Numbered from the stretch's first letter, positions 1 through 5,417 are shown. The stretch is 43,414 bases of DNA from CAYQLK01 sp964418515 (GCA_964418515.1 CAYQLK010000005.1:1-43414); one strand, 5' to 3'. The notes: generated from the letters alone by a model not told the origin. Numbers and translations are program-made.

Positions 1-132
1 GTTGAGATACCAACAGAAGTGCAGGAGTTGATGGATAGAAGAGTTGAGGCGAGAAGTGCGGGGGATTATGAATTAAGTGACTTACTAAGAGAGAAAATTC
101 GCGAGATGGGTTACGAGGTGGAGGATAAGTAG
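1..132 (+). CDS. cysS: Cysteinyl-tRNA synthetase, C-terminal 43 residues (partial)
   Basis: The frame is open from the first base to TAG at 130-132. The fragment reads as the end of a class Ia cysteinyl-tRNA synthetase: a helical segment ending in RSAGDYELSDLLREKIREMG, which matches the family's usual closing pattern (R..A...D...SD.LR..I...G). CysRS charges tRNA-Cys with cysteine in the cytosol. The catalytic HIGH and KMSKS regions would lie upstream, outside the window. Its composition matches the core genes and not the GC-richer genes that follow, so it marks the left border of the accessory island. The name rests on about 40 residues and is likely but not proven. Confidence 0.72.
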   Translation, partial: VEIPTEVQELMDRRVEARSAGDYELSDLLREKIREMGYEVEDK

Positions 133-156
133 TTAATTCATTTTAATTTAAATTGA

Positions 157-280
157 GCTACGAGCCTGCTTTTTCGCGCTAAATTTTGAATTTTTATAGT
201 TACTCGCCAAAATTCCTCCAAAAGCTGAACCAGTCATTTTTGTCGTCAGTTTTGGCTACGTCCTGCTTTTTCGCGCTAAA
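157..280. repeat. Direct repeat pair in the cysS downstream spacer
   Basis: The spacer 133-356 holds no gene. It contains two near-identical copies of a 26-27 bp unit, at 157-183 and 255-280. Both begin GCTACG and end CCTGCTTTTTCGCGCTAAA. The second copy runs into a perfect inverted repeat, TTTTTCGCGC (267-276) and GCGCGAAAAA (282-291). This looks like debris of duplicated terminator-like sequence; no function is apparent. Confidence 0.6.
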
Positions 281-286
281 CGCGCG

Positions 287-314
287 AAAAAATAGCCCGC
301 TATTGCTAGCGGGC
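287..314 (-). terminator. Intrinsic terminator of the leftward zinc-knuckle operon
   Basis: A 7-bp perfect stem (GCCCGCT at 295-301, AGCGGGC at 308-314) with a 6-nt loop is followed, on the minus strand, by a T-rich tract (complement of the A run 287-292). It lies about 40 bp past the stop of the last minus-strand gene and is correctly oriented only for minus-strand transcription. Confidence 0.75.
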
Positions 315-356
315 GTAGGGTGAACTTAGGTTTGTCGTGGACAGGCGAAGAGGACT

Positions 357-527
357 CTAGGAATCCACTGCCAGACAATCTTGGGTGTGCCAGAAACTGC
401 CACCGCAGGCTTTGCACGCAGGGCCTCGGATGAGGCGAGAACCAACTCGGATGCCGAGGTCAGTTGTTCTGTTCGGCTGAGGTGGAGGAATGAATGGGGG
501 CGGTTGGTTTCCGTTTGTTGGGGGCAT
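357..527 (-). CDS. Tiny zinc-knuckle protein (56 aa), third gene of the leftward operon
   Basis: ATG at 525-527 follows a clear ribosome binding site (AAGGAGA on the minus strand, about 7 nt away). The stop is TAG at 357-359. The product has a proline/asparagine-rich N-terminus (MPPTNGNQPPPFIPPPQPN) and ends in CKACGGSFWHTQDC, that is Cys38, Cys41, His47 and Cys51 in the pattern CX2CX5HX3C. The two upstream genes carry exactly the same pattern near their C-termini. The spacing resembles, but is not, the retroviral CCHC knuckle (CX2CX4HX4C). Zinc binding is inferred from the motif. The target, possibly nucleic acid or protein, is unknown. Confidence 0.7.
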   Translation of the reverse strand: MPPTNGNQPPPFIPPPQPNRTTDLGIRVGSRLIRGPACKACGGSFWHTQDCLAVDS

Positions 528-547
528 TCTGCTTATTCTCCTTGGTT

Positions 548-769
548 TTAGAAGAGTCTGCAGCTACGGTAGTGGCCTAATTCTCCACCACAGTATTCGC
601 AGCCGTAGACTTTTTCGCCTCTGGCGAGTATTGCATCGCGGTTGTCCCATTGTTGGGCGAGGAAGTTTTTGTAGTCTCGGTCGTAGAATTCGAGTGGGCG
701 GTTGCGGTGCATGATTTCCGCGGCCGCTGCAGGTGAGACATTGAGGTGCGGATGAAAAGATGATGGCAC
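548..769 (-). CDS. Tiny zinc-knuckle protein (73 aa), second gene of the leftward operon
   Basis: The start is GTG at 767-769, chosen because AAAGGAG sits about 9 nt upstream on the minus strand and no better start is in frame. The C-terminus reads CEYCGGELGHYRSC (Cys57, Cys60, His66, Cys70), pattern CX2CX5HX3C. Residues 9-24 (LNVSPAAAAEIMHRNR) align with LTVSPAVAHHIVERDR in the neighbour at 788-1000, and both have an RGE just before the knuckle, so the two are paralogues. It lies 18-20 bp from each neighbour in one operon. It is GC-rich relative to the core genes. No known family is recognised; zinc binding is an inference. Confidence 0.7.
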   Translation of the reverse strand: MPSSFHPHLNVSPAAAAEIMHRNRPLEFYDRDYKNFLAQQWDNRDAILARGEKVYGCEYCGGELGHYRSCRLF

Positions 770-787
770 TTTGATGAACTCCTTTTT

Positions 788-1000
788 TTATTCTTCGTAT
801 TTGCAGTCGAAGGCGTGGAAGTAGCTCTGCCGGCATGACGGACAGGGGATGATTTTGTCTATTTCTCCGCGGTCCAGACGCTTGTGGTTTTCGCGCATTT
901 GCGCGTTGACTCGGTCACGCTCGACGATGTGGTGAGCCACTGCAGGCGACACAGTGAGGTTTTGGAATGGGCTCGGTGGCTGATTGCCGAATAGGCTCAT
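788..1000 (-). CDS. Tiny zinc-knuckle protein (70 aa), first gene of the leftward operon
   Basis: ATG at 998-1000 is preceded on the minus strand by TAGGAG about 9 nt away. The product has a short N-terminal segment, a VSPAVA motif, a charged middle (RDRVNAQMRENHKRLDRGE) and a C-terminal CPSCRQSYFHAFDC (Cys53, Cys56, His62, Cys66), pattern CX2CX5HX3C. It is the promoter-proximal member of three tandem genes that share this pattern. A minus-strand promoter with TATAAT lies at 1035-1040, within a divergent promoter region shared with the gene at 1158. The function is unknown. Confidence 0.7.
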   Translation of the reverse strand: MSLFGNQPPSPFQNLTVSPAVAHHIVERDRVNAQMRENHKRLDRGEIDKIIPCPSCRQSYFHAFDCKYEE

Positions 1001-1034
1001 GTCTGAAAGACTCCTAATGTTAAGTTACTAGCAA

Positions 1035-1063
1035 ATTATATCATTTTGCTTAAATTATGGCCT
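1035..1063 (-). promoter_or_regulatory. Promoter of the zinc-knuckle operon
   Basis: On the minus strand a perfect TATAAT (complement of 1035-1040) is followed after 9 nt by ACTTAAC, a variant of the ACTTTAA box seen at other array promoters. The -35 position is not canonical. It overlaps the GGCCTAGAG element (1059-1067) of the divergent promoter, so one factor could act on both directions. The overlap is seen; joint control is inference. Confidence 0.5.
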
Positions 1064-1098
1064 AGAGTATTGAAATATAAGGCTAAAAATGGTATAAT
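1059..1098 (+). promoter_or_regulatory. Sigma70-type promoter with GGCCTAGAG upstream box
   Basis: GGCCTAGAG (1059-1067) sits 2 nt before TTGAAA (1070-1075). A 17-nt spacer ends in TGG and is followed by TATAAT (1093-1098), which gives an extended -10 (TGnTATAAT). It should drive the gene at 1158. An ACTTTAAAG box lies at 1140-1148, just before the ribosome binding site, further from the -10 than in the other units. Confidence 0.75.
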
Positions 1099-1157
1099 TG
1101 GGGGCAATAGTGAAGTGTCAAAGCTTCTGCTAAATCAGTACTTTAAAGAGGTGAGAT

Positions 1158-1685
1158 TTGGTCAAGTTTTTGTTTGTTCGGGCGCTCGGCGCGTATGCGG
1201 TTTTGGTCGCGGCACTCGTCGCCTTCGTCTGGTTCACCCGAGAGAAGGTCATCAGCTTCGAGCTTGATTGCCTCGAGCTGGATGACTGGGAAAACAAGGG
1301 TCGGGTCTGGTTCTACTCGGAGTTCCTCGGCGCCGCCGATAAGGCGGGAATCCCCGTAAGGCTTTCCCAGTCGATATTCCGAGTCGAAATGGGAATGAAC
1401 AACGAATTCGTCGGCGTAGAGCTGTTCGGCGAGGATGCTGAACAAGGCAGTCTTGCGGTCAAGGAGATTTTCATCTCCTACTTCGACGGCGAGTCTGGCT
1501 GGGAGCGAATCGTTCCGACGAGGCAAACCTACGGTTTGCATGGCGAACGCGTCGTTTGGTATTTCCCGACCGAGAGGCTTCTTGAGATGGGTAATGCACC
1601 AGCGGTGTTCTTCGTCAACTTCGGTCGCAAGCTGCGGTATGTCGAACCGACCATGCCTGCCCGAGCTCGCCTCAATCTCGTCTAA
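1158..1685 (+). CDS. Array family A protein with N-terminal membrane anchor
   Basis: The start is TTG at 1158, placed by GAGGTGA about 4-5 nt upstream. The product has 175 residues. Residues 7-26 form one hydrophobic segment (an uncleaved anchor or signal peptide), followed by a predicted beta-rich domain. The C-terminal part, KEIFISYFDGESGWERIVP (about 100-118), then ERVVWYFPTERLLEM and AVFFVNFGRKLRYV, aligns by eye with the genes at 4802 (EKIYISYFDEAGAEHRLVP ... FVVDFGPEVCFV) and 2837 (REMSFFFLNE ... LRLDFGSEIKYG). It is a single-gene unit with its own promoter and terminator, and its base composition is GC-rich. No known domain is recognised. Location at the membrane is inferred from the anchor. 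Confidence 0.7.
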   Translation: MVKFLFVRALGAYAVLVAALVAFVWFTREKVISFELDCLELDDWENKGRVWFYSEFLGAADKAGIPVRLSQSIFRVEMGMNNEFVGVELFGEDAEQGSLAVKEIFISYFDGESGWERIVPTRQTYGLHGERVVWYFPTERLLEMGNAPAVFFVNFGRKLRYVEPTMPARARLNLV

Positions 1686-1722
1686 CCCCAAGACGAGCCA
1701 CTCTTATCCTCAACGCTCCACA

Positions 1723-1755
1723 AGCCCTCCCTTAAACAAGGAGGGCTCTTTTTTT
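1723..1755 (+). terminator. Intrinsic terminator after the gene at 1158
   Basis: The stem AGCCCTCC (1723-1730) pairs with GGAGGGCT (1740-1747) and is followed by a run of seven T (1749-1755). It lies about 37 bp past the stop. Confidence 0.85.
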
Positions 1756-1771
1756 GGTTGAATATTGCAAC

Positions 1772-1878
1772 GAACCCATAATTACTCGCTCGCATTTATT
1801 CACAACTTCGGTAAAGCTCGTTGTTTCATAAATCCTCACTACGTCTTGTAGGCTAGTCCGCTTTGCAAACTAGCCTAC
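1772..1878. repeat. ~105-bp dispersed repeat, copy 1, ending in a 10-bp hairpin
   Basis: This segment aligns without gaps to 2660-2766 (constant offset 888), most strongly over TTCACAACTTCGG through CCTCACTACGTCTTG. It ends in a perfect inverted repeat, GTAGGCTAGT (1848-1857) and ACTAGCCTAC (1869-1878), with loop CCGCTTTGCAA. Its first bases (GCAACGAACCCATA) partly recur at 1966-1979. There is no coding frame. It could be a mobile or palindromic element, or a structured RNA element. The rest of the gap 1756-1986 holds only the second hairpin listed below. Confidence 0.75.
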
Positions 1879-1948
1879 CTGTATCTGCTCGTTTAATTTT
1901 TTTCAAAAACCCGCTCTTGCTCTTTTTTGCAAAAATTAATCTATGCGA

Positions 1949-1979
1949 TATGGGTTTGATGCTTTGCAACAAACCCATA
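1949..1979. other. 10-bp hairpin with the same loop as the 1848-1878 hairpin
   Basis: TATGGGTTTG (1949-1958) and CAAACCCATA (1970-1979) form a perfect stem around the 11-nt loop ATGCTTTGCAA. The loop matches that of the hairpin at 1848-1878 at nine of eleven positions (GCTTTGCAA), although the stems are unrelated. It is not followed by a T tract, so it is not a terminator. Confidence 0.6.
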
Positions 1980-1986
1980 GTATTAC

Positions 1987-2032
1987 TTGCATTTTGCGTG
2001 AGAACAGTGTAGAATTCCCGCCTCAACTCTTT
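1987..2032 (+). promoter_or_regulatory. Promoter of the family B gene at 2056
   Basis: TTGCAT (1987-1992), a 17-nt spacer and TAGAAT (2010-2015) fit a sigma70-type promoter. AACTCTTTGA begins at 2025, about 10 nt after the -10, and resembles the ACTTTAA box of other units with one extra base. Confidence 0.7.
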
Positions 2033-2055
2033 GAGGCTTTGGGAGGCTAACGGAA

Positions 2056-2343
2056 ATGTCCGACGTCAACACCGACACCGTGATCCACTACCTGCACATG
2101 CAGGAATCGCCGAACCAGTACAGGGTTTCGTTTTTCCGCACCGCGGAAGAGCGCAACTCTGAAGCTGACAAGTGGCGCCTTTCGCACCTCGAGTCTGGCC
2201 TCGGCTGTCCCGAGAATGGGGAGATCTGCCTCTACCGCGCCATCGAATGGCACGAGAACGAGGGCTGTTCGCGCTGCAAGGTCGACGACCCTCGGTCGTT
2301 GTTTCCGAGCTGGTACCAAGTTCACGAGTTGGCATATGCGTAA
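2056..2343 (+). CDS. Array family B small protein (95 aa)
   Basis: ATG at 2056 follows GGGAGG at a suitable distance. The 95-residue product aligns by eye over most of its length with the 95-residue product at 3791: VIHYLHM with VVYYYTT near the start; FFRTAEER with FFATPEER near residue 26; AIEWH with AVKWF; and DDPRSLF with NDPRELF near the C-terminus. The shared pattern is FFxTxEER ... A(I/V)xW ... DPRxLF. The charged EER helix and terminal DPR motif suggest a compact soluble domain. No known family is recognised. It is its own transcription unit, strongly GC-rich compared with the core genes. Confidence 0.7.
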   Translation: MSDVNTDTVIHYLHMQESPNQYRVSFFRTAEERNSEADKWRLSHLESGLGCPENGEICLYRAIEWHENEGCSRCKVDDPRSLFPSWYQVHELAYA

Positions 2344-2379
2344 GTCTATTTAGGCTTGCCGCATCAACAAATTCGCTTT

Positions 2380-2411
2380 AGCCCTCTGTAGAAATACAGG
2401 GGGCTTTTTTT
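2380..2411 (+). terminator. Intrinsic terminator after the gene at 2056
   Basis: AGCCCTCTGTA (2380-2390) pairs with TACAGGGGGCT (2395-2405) across a GAAA loop, with one T-G wobble, followed by a run of T to 2411. Confidence 0.85.
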
Positions 2412-2415
2412 AATC

Positions 2416-2590
2416 TTGAGAGGACAAACTACGTTTTCCTCTCAACGCTTTGTCAGGCTAAGCCTGCCCTGACGGGTTCACAAAGCTACTCTTCTTTCCT
2501 TATTGAGACACAAGCAAAAACGGCCGACTCTTTTCCCTTAAGTTTCAGGTTTCCTGTCTCGTAGAGAGAATAAATAAAAAAATTTATTCT
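2416..2590. other. Dense cluster of inverted repeats, non-coding
   Basis: The gap 2344-2836 holds no gene. Behind the terminator lie several inverted repeats: TTGAGAGGA/TCCTCTCAA (2416-2424, 2437-2445); a nested pair GCTTTGT/ACAAAGC (2447-2453, 2480-2486) around GTCAGG/CCTGAC (2452-2457, 2468-2473; the outer and inner arms overlap by 2 nt on the left); GAGACA/TGTCTC (2505-2510, 2555-2560); and AGAATAAAT/ATTTATTCT (2567-2575, 2582-2590). It could be a structured RNA, a recombination hotspot or nested palindromic elements. No promoter is obvious. Confidence 0.5.
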
Positions 2591-2659
2591 TAACGCAGGC
2601 TCGTAACTTTTAGTTTGAGAAAAAGTGGGAAACTCAGCTTTTTTGAACAACTAAAGTGA

Positions 2660-2766
2660 GAACCTAAAATTACTCACTCGTATTTATTCACAACTTCGGT
2701 AAAGCTCGTTGTTTCATAAATCCTCACTACGTCTTGCAGGCTAGTTTGTTTCACAAACTATCCTGT
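2660..2766. repeat. ~105-bp dispersed repeat, copy 2
   Basis: This is the second copy of the repeat at 1772-1878. The hairpin is kept in altered form: AGGCTAGTTTGT (about 2738-2749) faces ACAAACTATCCT (2753-2764) with one mismatch, so arm bases have changed largely in concert. The copy ends within a few bases of the promoter of the gene at 2837 (its last bases overlap CCTGTAGTA at 2762-2770). Confidence 0.75.
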
Positions 2767-2818
2767 AGTAATTGACTTTTGAAGCTAAATGTGATAGACT
2801 CTCTGCCAGAACTTTAAA
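2762..2818 (+). promoter_or_regulatory. Promoter with CCTGTAGTA box and ACTTTAAA start box
   Basis: CCTGTAGTA (2762-2770) abuts TTGACT (2772-2777). A 17-nt spacer leads to TAGACT (2795-2800), and ACTTTAAAG begins at 2811, ten bases after the -10 and so near the expected 5' end of the message. It drives the genes at 2837 and 3322. Confidence 0.75.
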
Positions 2819-2836
2819 GAAATTAAGGAGTAATGC

Positions 2837-3307
2837 GTGAGCATTGTTGTGGATATTCCGTTCACCGAATTTCGTGGCCGTAATTGGCATGAAATGGAGC
2901 GGGATGAACTACAGAAGGTCTTTACGGAGGCCTGTGACGAGCAACTCAAACCACATGGTTTGAGGGTCAGGGCTACTATTGTCCATAACCCGATGGGTGA
3001 TGGGGAAAAGTGGTTCATGGCTCTGCAGTTCATCGACGAAACCGAACGCAAGGGCGCACTTCTTCGGGAGATGTCCTTTTTCTTCCTCAACGAACGAGAG
3101 ATGGAAGACAAGATTAAATGGATTCCATCAAGGCGTGCCGACATAAGGACAGCTCAACCATCGATGATCTTCACGTTCTCGTACGGGCGCCTTCGCCGCA
3201 TCAACGACCAGCTCATGTTCCTTCGGCTCGACTTCGGTTCGGAGATCAAGTACGGTCTTCGTTCTGGTAAGCGCGGGACTGCTGTTCAGTCCCTAACGAC
3301 CACCTAG
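2837..3307 (+). CDS. Array family A protein (156 aa)
   Basis: The start is GTG at 2837, placed by AAGGAG about 7 nt upstream. The product is soluble, with no membrane segment. Its second half (REMSFFFLNEREMEDKIKW, IPSRR, then MIFTFSYGRLRRI and MFLRLDFGSEIKYG) aligns by eye with the C-terminal parts of the genes at 1158 and 4802: a strand ending in an aromatic pair, a (V/I)P step, a hydrophobic FxF strand, a short charged helix and a closing FxxxF strand. The N-terminal half has a helical ELQKVFTEACDEQL segment. A zinc-ribbon gene follows after 14 bp without a terminator, so the two are probably co-transcribed. The function is unknown. Confidence 0.7.
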   Translation: MSIVVDIPFTEFRGRNWHEMERDELQKVFTEACDEQLKPHGLRVRATIVHNPMGDGEKWFMALQFIDETERKGALLREMSFFFLNEREMEDKIKWIPSRRADIRTAQPSMIFTFSYGRLRRINDQLMFLRLDFGSEIKYGLRSGKRGTAVQSLTTT

Positions 3308-3321
3308 ATCAAGGAGAACAA

Positions 3322-3657
3322 GTGACCTTCAGTTTCGAAAGGCATGCGGCTAGTGCCGCAAAGCCCAAGAAGAAGCCCAAGGCCGAGAAGCGCTCGTGCT
3401 ATCACTGCTCGCGTTTGACCGCTCGTATTCAGGAGCTGTTTAGTGGTCGCAAGGTTCACTTGTGTGGTCTGTGCTGGGCGGTGAATTTTTCCGATCAGCA
3501 GAAGAACCGCATCATAAGCGCCATCGAATCCCGCGAGAAGATCGCACTTCGGAGTCGTGAGCATGCGCACTCTGGTAATCACGGACTACAAAACGTTCGT
3601 GGCACTCGTGCACGCGTTGTGTCTGGTGGTTTGCCCTCCTTGGGTAAGCGTCGCTAG
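3322..3657 (+). CDS. Small zinc-ribbon protein with basic linker (111 aa)
   Basis: The start is GTG at 3322, 7 nt after AAGGAGA. The N-terminus is lysine-rich (KPKKKPKAEKR), followed by CYHC (Cys26, Cys29) and CGLC (Cys48, Cys51), a CX2C-X18-CX2C zinc ribbon. The spacing between the pairs is the same as in the first ribbon of the protein at 32012. The C-terminal third is basic and low in complexity. Basic charge plus a ribbon suggests nucleic-acid binding, but that is inference. It is the only second cistron in the rightward array that follows its partner within about 15 bp, and it ends at a terminator. Confidence 0.7.
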   Translation: MTFSFERHAASAAKPKKKPKAEKRSCYHCSRLTARIQELFSGRKVHLCGLCWAVNFSDQQKNRIISAIESREKIALRSREHAHSGNHGLQNVRGTRARVVSGGLPSLGKRR

Positions 3658-3683
3658 AGCCGCATCGCTCCTATCCCATACAT

Positions 3684-3723
3684 AACCCCCTTAAGACTAG
3701 ACTGTCGAGAGGGGGTTTTTCTT
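3684..3723 (+). terminator. Intrinsic terminator after the zinc-ribbon gene
   Basis: CCCCCT (3686-3691) pairs with AGGGGG (3710-3715) around an 18-nt loop, followed by five T and a T-rich tail. Confidence 0.8.
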
Positions 3724-3727
3724 TGGT

Positions 3728-3775
3728 TTGAAATTTGGAGTAAGGAGGAATAGAATACTCGGTCTAGAACCTTGA
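3728..3775 (+). promoter_or_regulatory. Promoter of the family B gene at 3791
   Basis: TTGAAA (3728-3733), a 17-nt spacer and TAGAAT (3751-3756) make a near-consensus sigma70 promoter that starts almost inside the preceding terminator. AACCTTGA (from 3769, about 12 nt after the -10) is a degenerate form of the ACTTTAA box. Confidence 0.75.
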
Positions 3776-3790
3776 CGAGGAGAGATTTAG

Positions 3791-4078
3791 TTGGCTGAGT
3801 CAGAGAAAGTGGTGTATTACTACACCACTCTTATTACTGGAAAGGGCCATTCCACGACCTTTTTCGCAACACCAGAGGAGCGCGACGAGGCAGTTTCTGA
3901 TTTCCGCAACCGCTATTTCATGTCATCGTCGGCTTCGGTTTCGGCCGAGAGTGAAATGGTCTTGTCTGAGGCCGTTAAGTGGTTCACTCAGCACCGCGGC
4001 GACGACGCAAACATGAACGACCCTCGAGAATTGTTCTCGAACTGTAAACCCAAGGAGGCAGTAGTCTCCGGAGCCTGA
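3791..4078 (+). CDS. Array family B small protein (95 aa)
   Basis: The start is TTG at 3791, set by GAGGAGA 7 nt upstream. It is a paralogue of the gene at 2056: same length, same FFxTxEER motif (FFATPEERDEA near residue 25), same A-V-K-W segment and same DPRELF near the C-terminus. The two copies differ elsewhere, including loss of the Cys-X2-Cys found in the other copy (CSRC near residue 74), so that cysteine pair is not essential to the family. It is a single-gene unit with promoter and terminator. The function is unknown. Confidence 0.68.
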   Translation: MAESEKVVYYYTTLITGKGHSTTFFATPEERDEAVSDFRNRYFMSSSASVSAESEMVLSEAVKWFTQHRGDDANMNDPRELFSNCKPKEAVVSGA

Positions 4079-4094
4079 AAAGGCAGACACTTTT

Positions 4095-4127
4095 GGCACT
4101 CATATTTATTTGTGGGTGCCTTTTTTT
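4095..4127 (+). terminator. Intrinsic terminator after the gene at 3791
   Basis: GGCACTCA (4095-4102) pairs with TGGGTGCC (4113-4120) with one wobble, followed by seven T. Confidence 0.85.
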
Positions 4128-4150
4128 GAGGTAAAAAGTTTGCAATACAA

Positions 4151-4187
4151 GGCCTAGAGTAATAAAATAAGCTTCCTGAACTTTAAA
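4151..4187 (+). promoter_or_regulatory. GGCCTAGAG promoter region of the gene at 4216
   Basis: GGCCTAGAG (4151-4159) is followed by TAAAAT (4163-4168), the likely -10, and ACTTTAAA (4180-4187) 11 nt later. In this arrangement, shared with 5477 and 6564, the CCTAGAG box would occupy the -35 side and no consensus -35 is present. The assignment is by analogy with the other units. Confidence 0.55.
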
Positions 4188-4215
4188 TTAACTAGGAATT
4201 GGAGAAAAGTACGAT

Positions 4216-4638
4216 TTGTTCAAAGATATCATCGTTGGCCTAAAGCCGTGGGTGGTATTTACTAACGCACGGTATCAATTCGGAAGAGAGCTCGATGTTT
4301 CTGGTCTGATGGACTGGATGACAGACGCGTTTTGGTGGCAAAACCCTGAAAATCTTTGGGGCGTCAACGAGACTGTGGACTCTGTAACCATTGAGGTTCC
4401 AAAAACCTTGTTGTCACTACGACTAAGGCCAGTTATTGCCAGTTTTGGGCAAGATACTTGCCAGCTTGACGGTTATGTTGTTGACGACAAAATGTTTTGT
4501 TTTCGGCTGCGGGCGGATAATACGCTTATGCGTATTGCAAACCTAGAGGAGCCAGAGATGAGACTGAGATTCGTCGAAGACAGATACGCCAAGGCAATTC
4601 CTGAGTTGATGGCAATCTTGCCAAAGATTGGCCGTTAA
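4216..4638 (+). CDS. Array protein, possible distant family A member (140 aa)
   Basis: The start is TTG at 4216; GGAG lies 11 nt upstream, a little far. The product is soluble and rich in aromatic residues in its first half (FWWQNPENLWG). A segment from about residue 57 reads as alternating strands (VTIEVPKTLLSLRLRPVIAS), then KMFCFRLRADNTLMRI and MRLRFV. This resembles the FxF strand, charged helix and closing strand of the clearer family A genes, but identity is low. A helical tail (RYAKAIPELMAILPKIGR) is not shared. Unit organisation matches the array. The function is unknown. Confidence 0.6.
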   Translation: MFKDIIVGLKPWVVFTNARYQFGRELDVSGLMDWMTDAFWWQNPENLWGVNETVDSVTIEVPKTLLSLRLRPVIASFGQDTCQLDGYVVDDKMFCFRLRADNTLMRIANLEEPEMRLRFVEDRYAKAIPELMAILPKIGR

Positions 4639-4688
4639 AGATCTTTTTAGCTTTTGGCAAGCTGTCGGAAGCTGATACAAGACAATAT

Positions 4689-4720
4689 GGCGCTCCTTTA
4701 ACACGGAGTGCCTTTTTTTT
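4689..4720 (+). terminator. Intrinsic terminator after the gene at 4216
   Basis: GGCGCTCC (4689-4696) pairs with GGAGTGCC (4705-4712) with one wobble, followed by eight T. Confidence 0.87.
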
Positions 4721-4727
4721 GGATTAA

Positions 4728-4785
4728 GGCCTAGAGTGTTTGATTTATAGACTCAAAATAGTTATAATATCTGCTCGTACTTTAA
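4728..4785 (+). promoter_or_regulatory. Promoter with GGCCTAGAG box and ACTTTAA start box
   Basis: This is the clearest example of the array promoter. GGCCTAGAG (4728-4736) lies 3 nt before TTGATT (4740-4745). A 17-nt spacer leads to perfect TATAAT (4763-4768), and ACTTTAA begins at 4779, ten bases later. It drives the gene at 4802. Confidence 0.82.
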
Positions 4786-4801
4786 GGCGCGGGGTGATAT
4801 T

Positions 4802-5365
4802 TTGCCTGTCGTGGTTTCTGTGCCACTAGTAAGAAGAGAGCTTGGTTGGGGTTATGCGGACCGAATTTGGTTCGCAAGCCAGTTCAATCAAGCGTCCTTG
4901 CAAGCTGGTGTCGAGACTATGCTTGCTCTGGATGCTCTTACTCAGCCCGTGGTTGGTACTTCAAGCGAGTACCTCCACATCAGATTCGCCAATCGTTACG
5001 GCGAAAAGTCGTTTCCGATTGTCGAAAAAATCTACATCAGCTACTTCGACGAAGCGGGAGCTGAGCACCGGCTTGTTCCGAAAATCGCGGATCGTGATCA
5101 CGGTATAGGTCGATACCCAATCTCGTGGGTTTTTCGCCTGCGGGACCTGCAGGAAGTCAGCGGACGCCTAAACGAGTTTGTTGTCGATTTCGGACCTGAA
5201 GTTTGTTTTGTCCCAATCTCCAAAAGGAGGTCAAGGCCTAGCAAGCTCAAACTCCTCACCTTTGGTCTTGTTGCCACAGTTGTTTCGGTCCTTTTCACTG
5301 AGAAGGTCAAGAAGCGCTCTGCAAAAGGCCAGCACAAACAAGACGAATCGTCTGAGAAAGGTTAA
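4802..5365 (+). CDS. Array family A protein with C-terminal membrane anchor (187 aa)
   Basis: The start is TTG at 4802 behind GGGGTGA. Residues about 80-140 (EKIYISYFDEAGAEHRLVP, WVFRLRDLQEV, NEFVVDFGPEVCFV) match the C-terminal part of the product at 1158 closely enough to call them paralogues. Here the hydrophobic segment (LLTFGLVATVVSVLF, about residues 150-165) is C-terminal with a lysine-rich tail, whereas in the 1158 product it is N-terminal. The shared domain therefore seems to be tethered to the membrane from either end. It has its own promoter and terminator. The function is unknown. Confidence 0.72.
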   Translation: MPVVVSVPLVRRELGWGYADRIWFASQFNQASLQAGVETMLALDALTQPVVGTSSEYLHIRFANRYGEKSFPIVEKIYISYFDEAGAEHRLVPKIADRDHGIGRYPISWVFRLRDLQEVSGRLNEFVVDFGPEVCFVPISKRRSRPSKLKLLTFGLVATVVSVLFTEKVKKRSAKGQHKQDESSEKG

Positions 5366-5389
5366 TTCCCTTGACCAGCACCAACATCC

Positions 5390-5417
5390 GGCACCCTTTA
5401 TATGGGTGCCTTTTTTT
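5390..5417 (+). terminator. Intrinsic terminator after the gene at 4802
   Basis: GGCACCC (5390-5396) pairs with GGGTGCC (5404-5410) with a 7-nt loop, followed by seven T. Confidence 0.88.

Noticed and set aside
1143..1691. Long minus-strand frame opposite the gene at 1158
   Set aside because: It mirrors the plus-strand gene, has no ribosome binding site or promoter on that strand, and the plus-strand product has paralogues.
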